A DNA stretch of 5,725 nt, taken from Bacteroidales bacterium. Its GTDB lineage: Bacteria; Bacteroidota; Bacteroidia; Bacteroidales; UBA3663. The stretch lies in assembly GCA_016293065.1 (NCBI GenBank), contig JAEDEY010000110.1, positions 1-5,725 on the forward strand, in the 5' to 3' direction. This document shows, in pieces, positions 5,589 to 5,725 of this stretch. A program made the position numbers and the translations under genes. The first letter of the stretch is position 1. Each line of letters opens with the position of its first letter. Below the pieces are notes generated by a model, which saw nothing but the letters and a program-made list of their open reading frames with translations, did no database searches and was not told where the DNA came from.

Positions 5589-5725
5589 TTACTCAGCTGG
5601 TGCCCACTTGCAACGTACAGGCGAAACGATCGCACCTTCCTCCTTCAGCTGCTTCATTGCCTTATCGACCTCCTTGCGGTCAAGGCCACTGAGTTCTGCA
5701 ATTTTACCTGCGTTAAGAGGCTGAC
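5589..5725 (-). CDS. Small winged-helix-like transcriptional regulator, C-terminal part
   Basis: The last 44 codons of a gene whose 5' end lies beyond the right edge; the first full codon starts at 5723 and the stop is TAA at 5591-5589. The residues read as a helix-turn-helix/winged-helix core: LNAGKIAELSGLDRKEVDKA (turn at the SGLD segment), then MKQLKEEGAIVSP as the end of the recognition helix and wing, ending VRCKWAPAE. This fits small MarR/ArsR-like regulators of Bacteroidota. Cys near the end (VRCKW) could be a redox or metal contact, which is speculative. It lies 4 bases upstream of yecH in the same direction, so it is probably co-transcribed and may regulate the unit. It could alternatively be a winged-helix protein with a non-DNA role; the missing N-terminus prevents a firm choice. 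Confidence 0.72.
   Translation of the reverse strand, partial: QPLNAGKIAELSGLDRKEVDKAMKQLKEEGAIVSPVRCKWAPAE

Noticed and set aside
5585..5635. A 17-codon N-terminal extension of YecH from ATG 5635
   Set aside because: YecH similarity starts exactly at MTHGHE, and the extra codons overlap the 3' end of the winged-helix gene in another frame.
1..5725. CRISPR array, insertion sequence with terminal repeats, or rRNA gene
   Set aside because: No regularly spaced repeats of CRISPR length, no transposase-like reading frame with flanking inverted repeats, and no rRNA-like conserved segments are visible.

Overview
The window looks like chromosomal DNA from a Bacteroidota bacterium, probably Bacteroidales (Bacteroides/Prevotella-like). 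The reasons are a textbook Bacteroidota promoter (TTTG, 20-bp spacer, TAnnTTTG) before the first gene, A-rich translation starts without strong Shine-Dalgarno sequences, a large exported S9 serine peptidase of the kind common in that phylum, and UmuC/UmuD sequences with the Bacteroidota-style 'CDN-x-F-V-SCERVF' opening. This assignment is inferred from sequence character alone.

Layout: Bases 1-57 are the tail of an upstream transcription unit, ending in a strong + strand intrinsic terminator (25-57); bases 1-24 are too short to assign. A promoter (77-108) then drives one + strand gene (175-3030), a 951-residue secreted prolyl-oligopeptidase-family peptidase. Everything else is on the - strand. 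The peptidase gene converges on a umuD-umuC pair (4826 to 3090), an SOS-type mutagenesis operon with an intrinsic terminator at 3046-3073. Upstream of umuD is a short AT-rich control region (about 4827-4981) with a TATCTTTG promoter element, two overlapping perfect palindromes and recurring GATAA motifs. No canonical LexA box was seen.

Further right, a second - strand unit enters from outside the window. It contains the 3' end of a small winged-helix-like regulator (5589-5725), a YecH/DUF2492 Cys/His protein (5351-5584), a 31-codon Cys-rich mini-ORF (5253-5348), and an overlapping unrecognised ORF (4982-5272). The first three are separated by only 4 and 2 bases, so they are probably translationally coupled. 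The last two look like a broken or recombined end: the Cys-rich ORF stops abruptly, and the next ORF runs through a perfect 13-bp hairpin that looks like the unit's terminator.

How the genes may work together: UmuD (self-cleaving S24 peptidase fold) and UmuC (Y-family polymerase) form a translesion polymerase V-type system. The regulator/YecH/Cys-rich cassette has metal-ligand-like Cys and His residues throughout and may sense or handle a metal or redox signal, which is inference. The S9 peptidase is an independent envelope/periplasmic peptide-degrading enzyme. I see no convincing evidence for a wholly new system. The most unusual places are the umuD control region and the rearranged-looking 4982-5350 segment.
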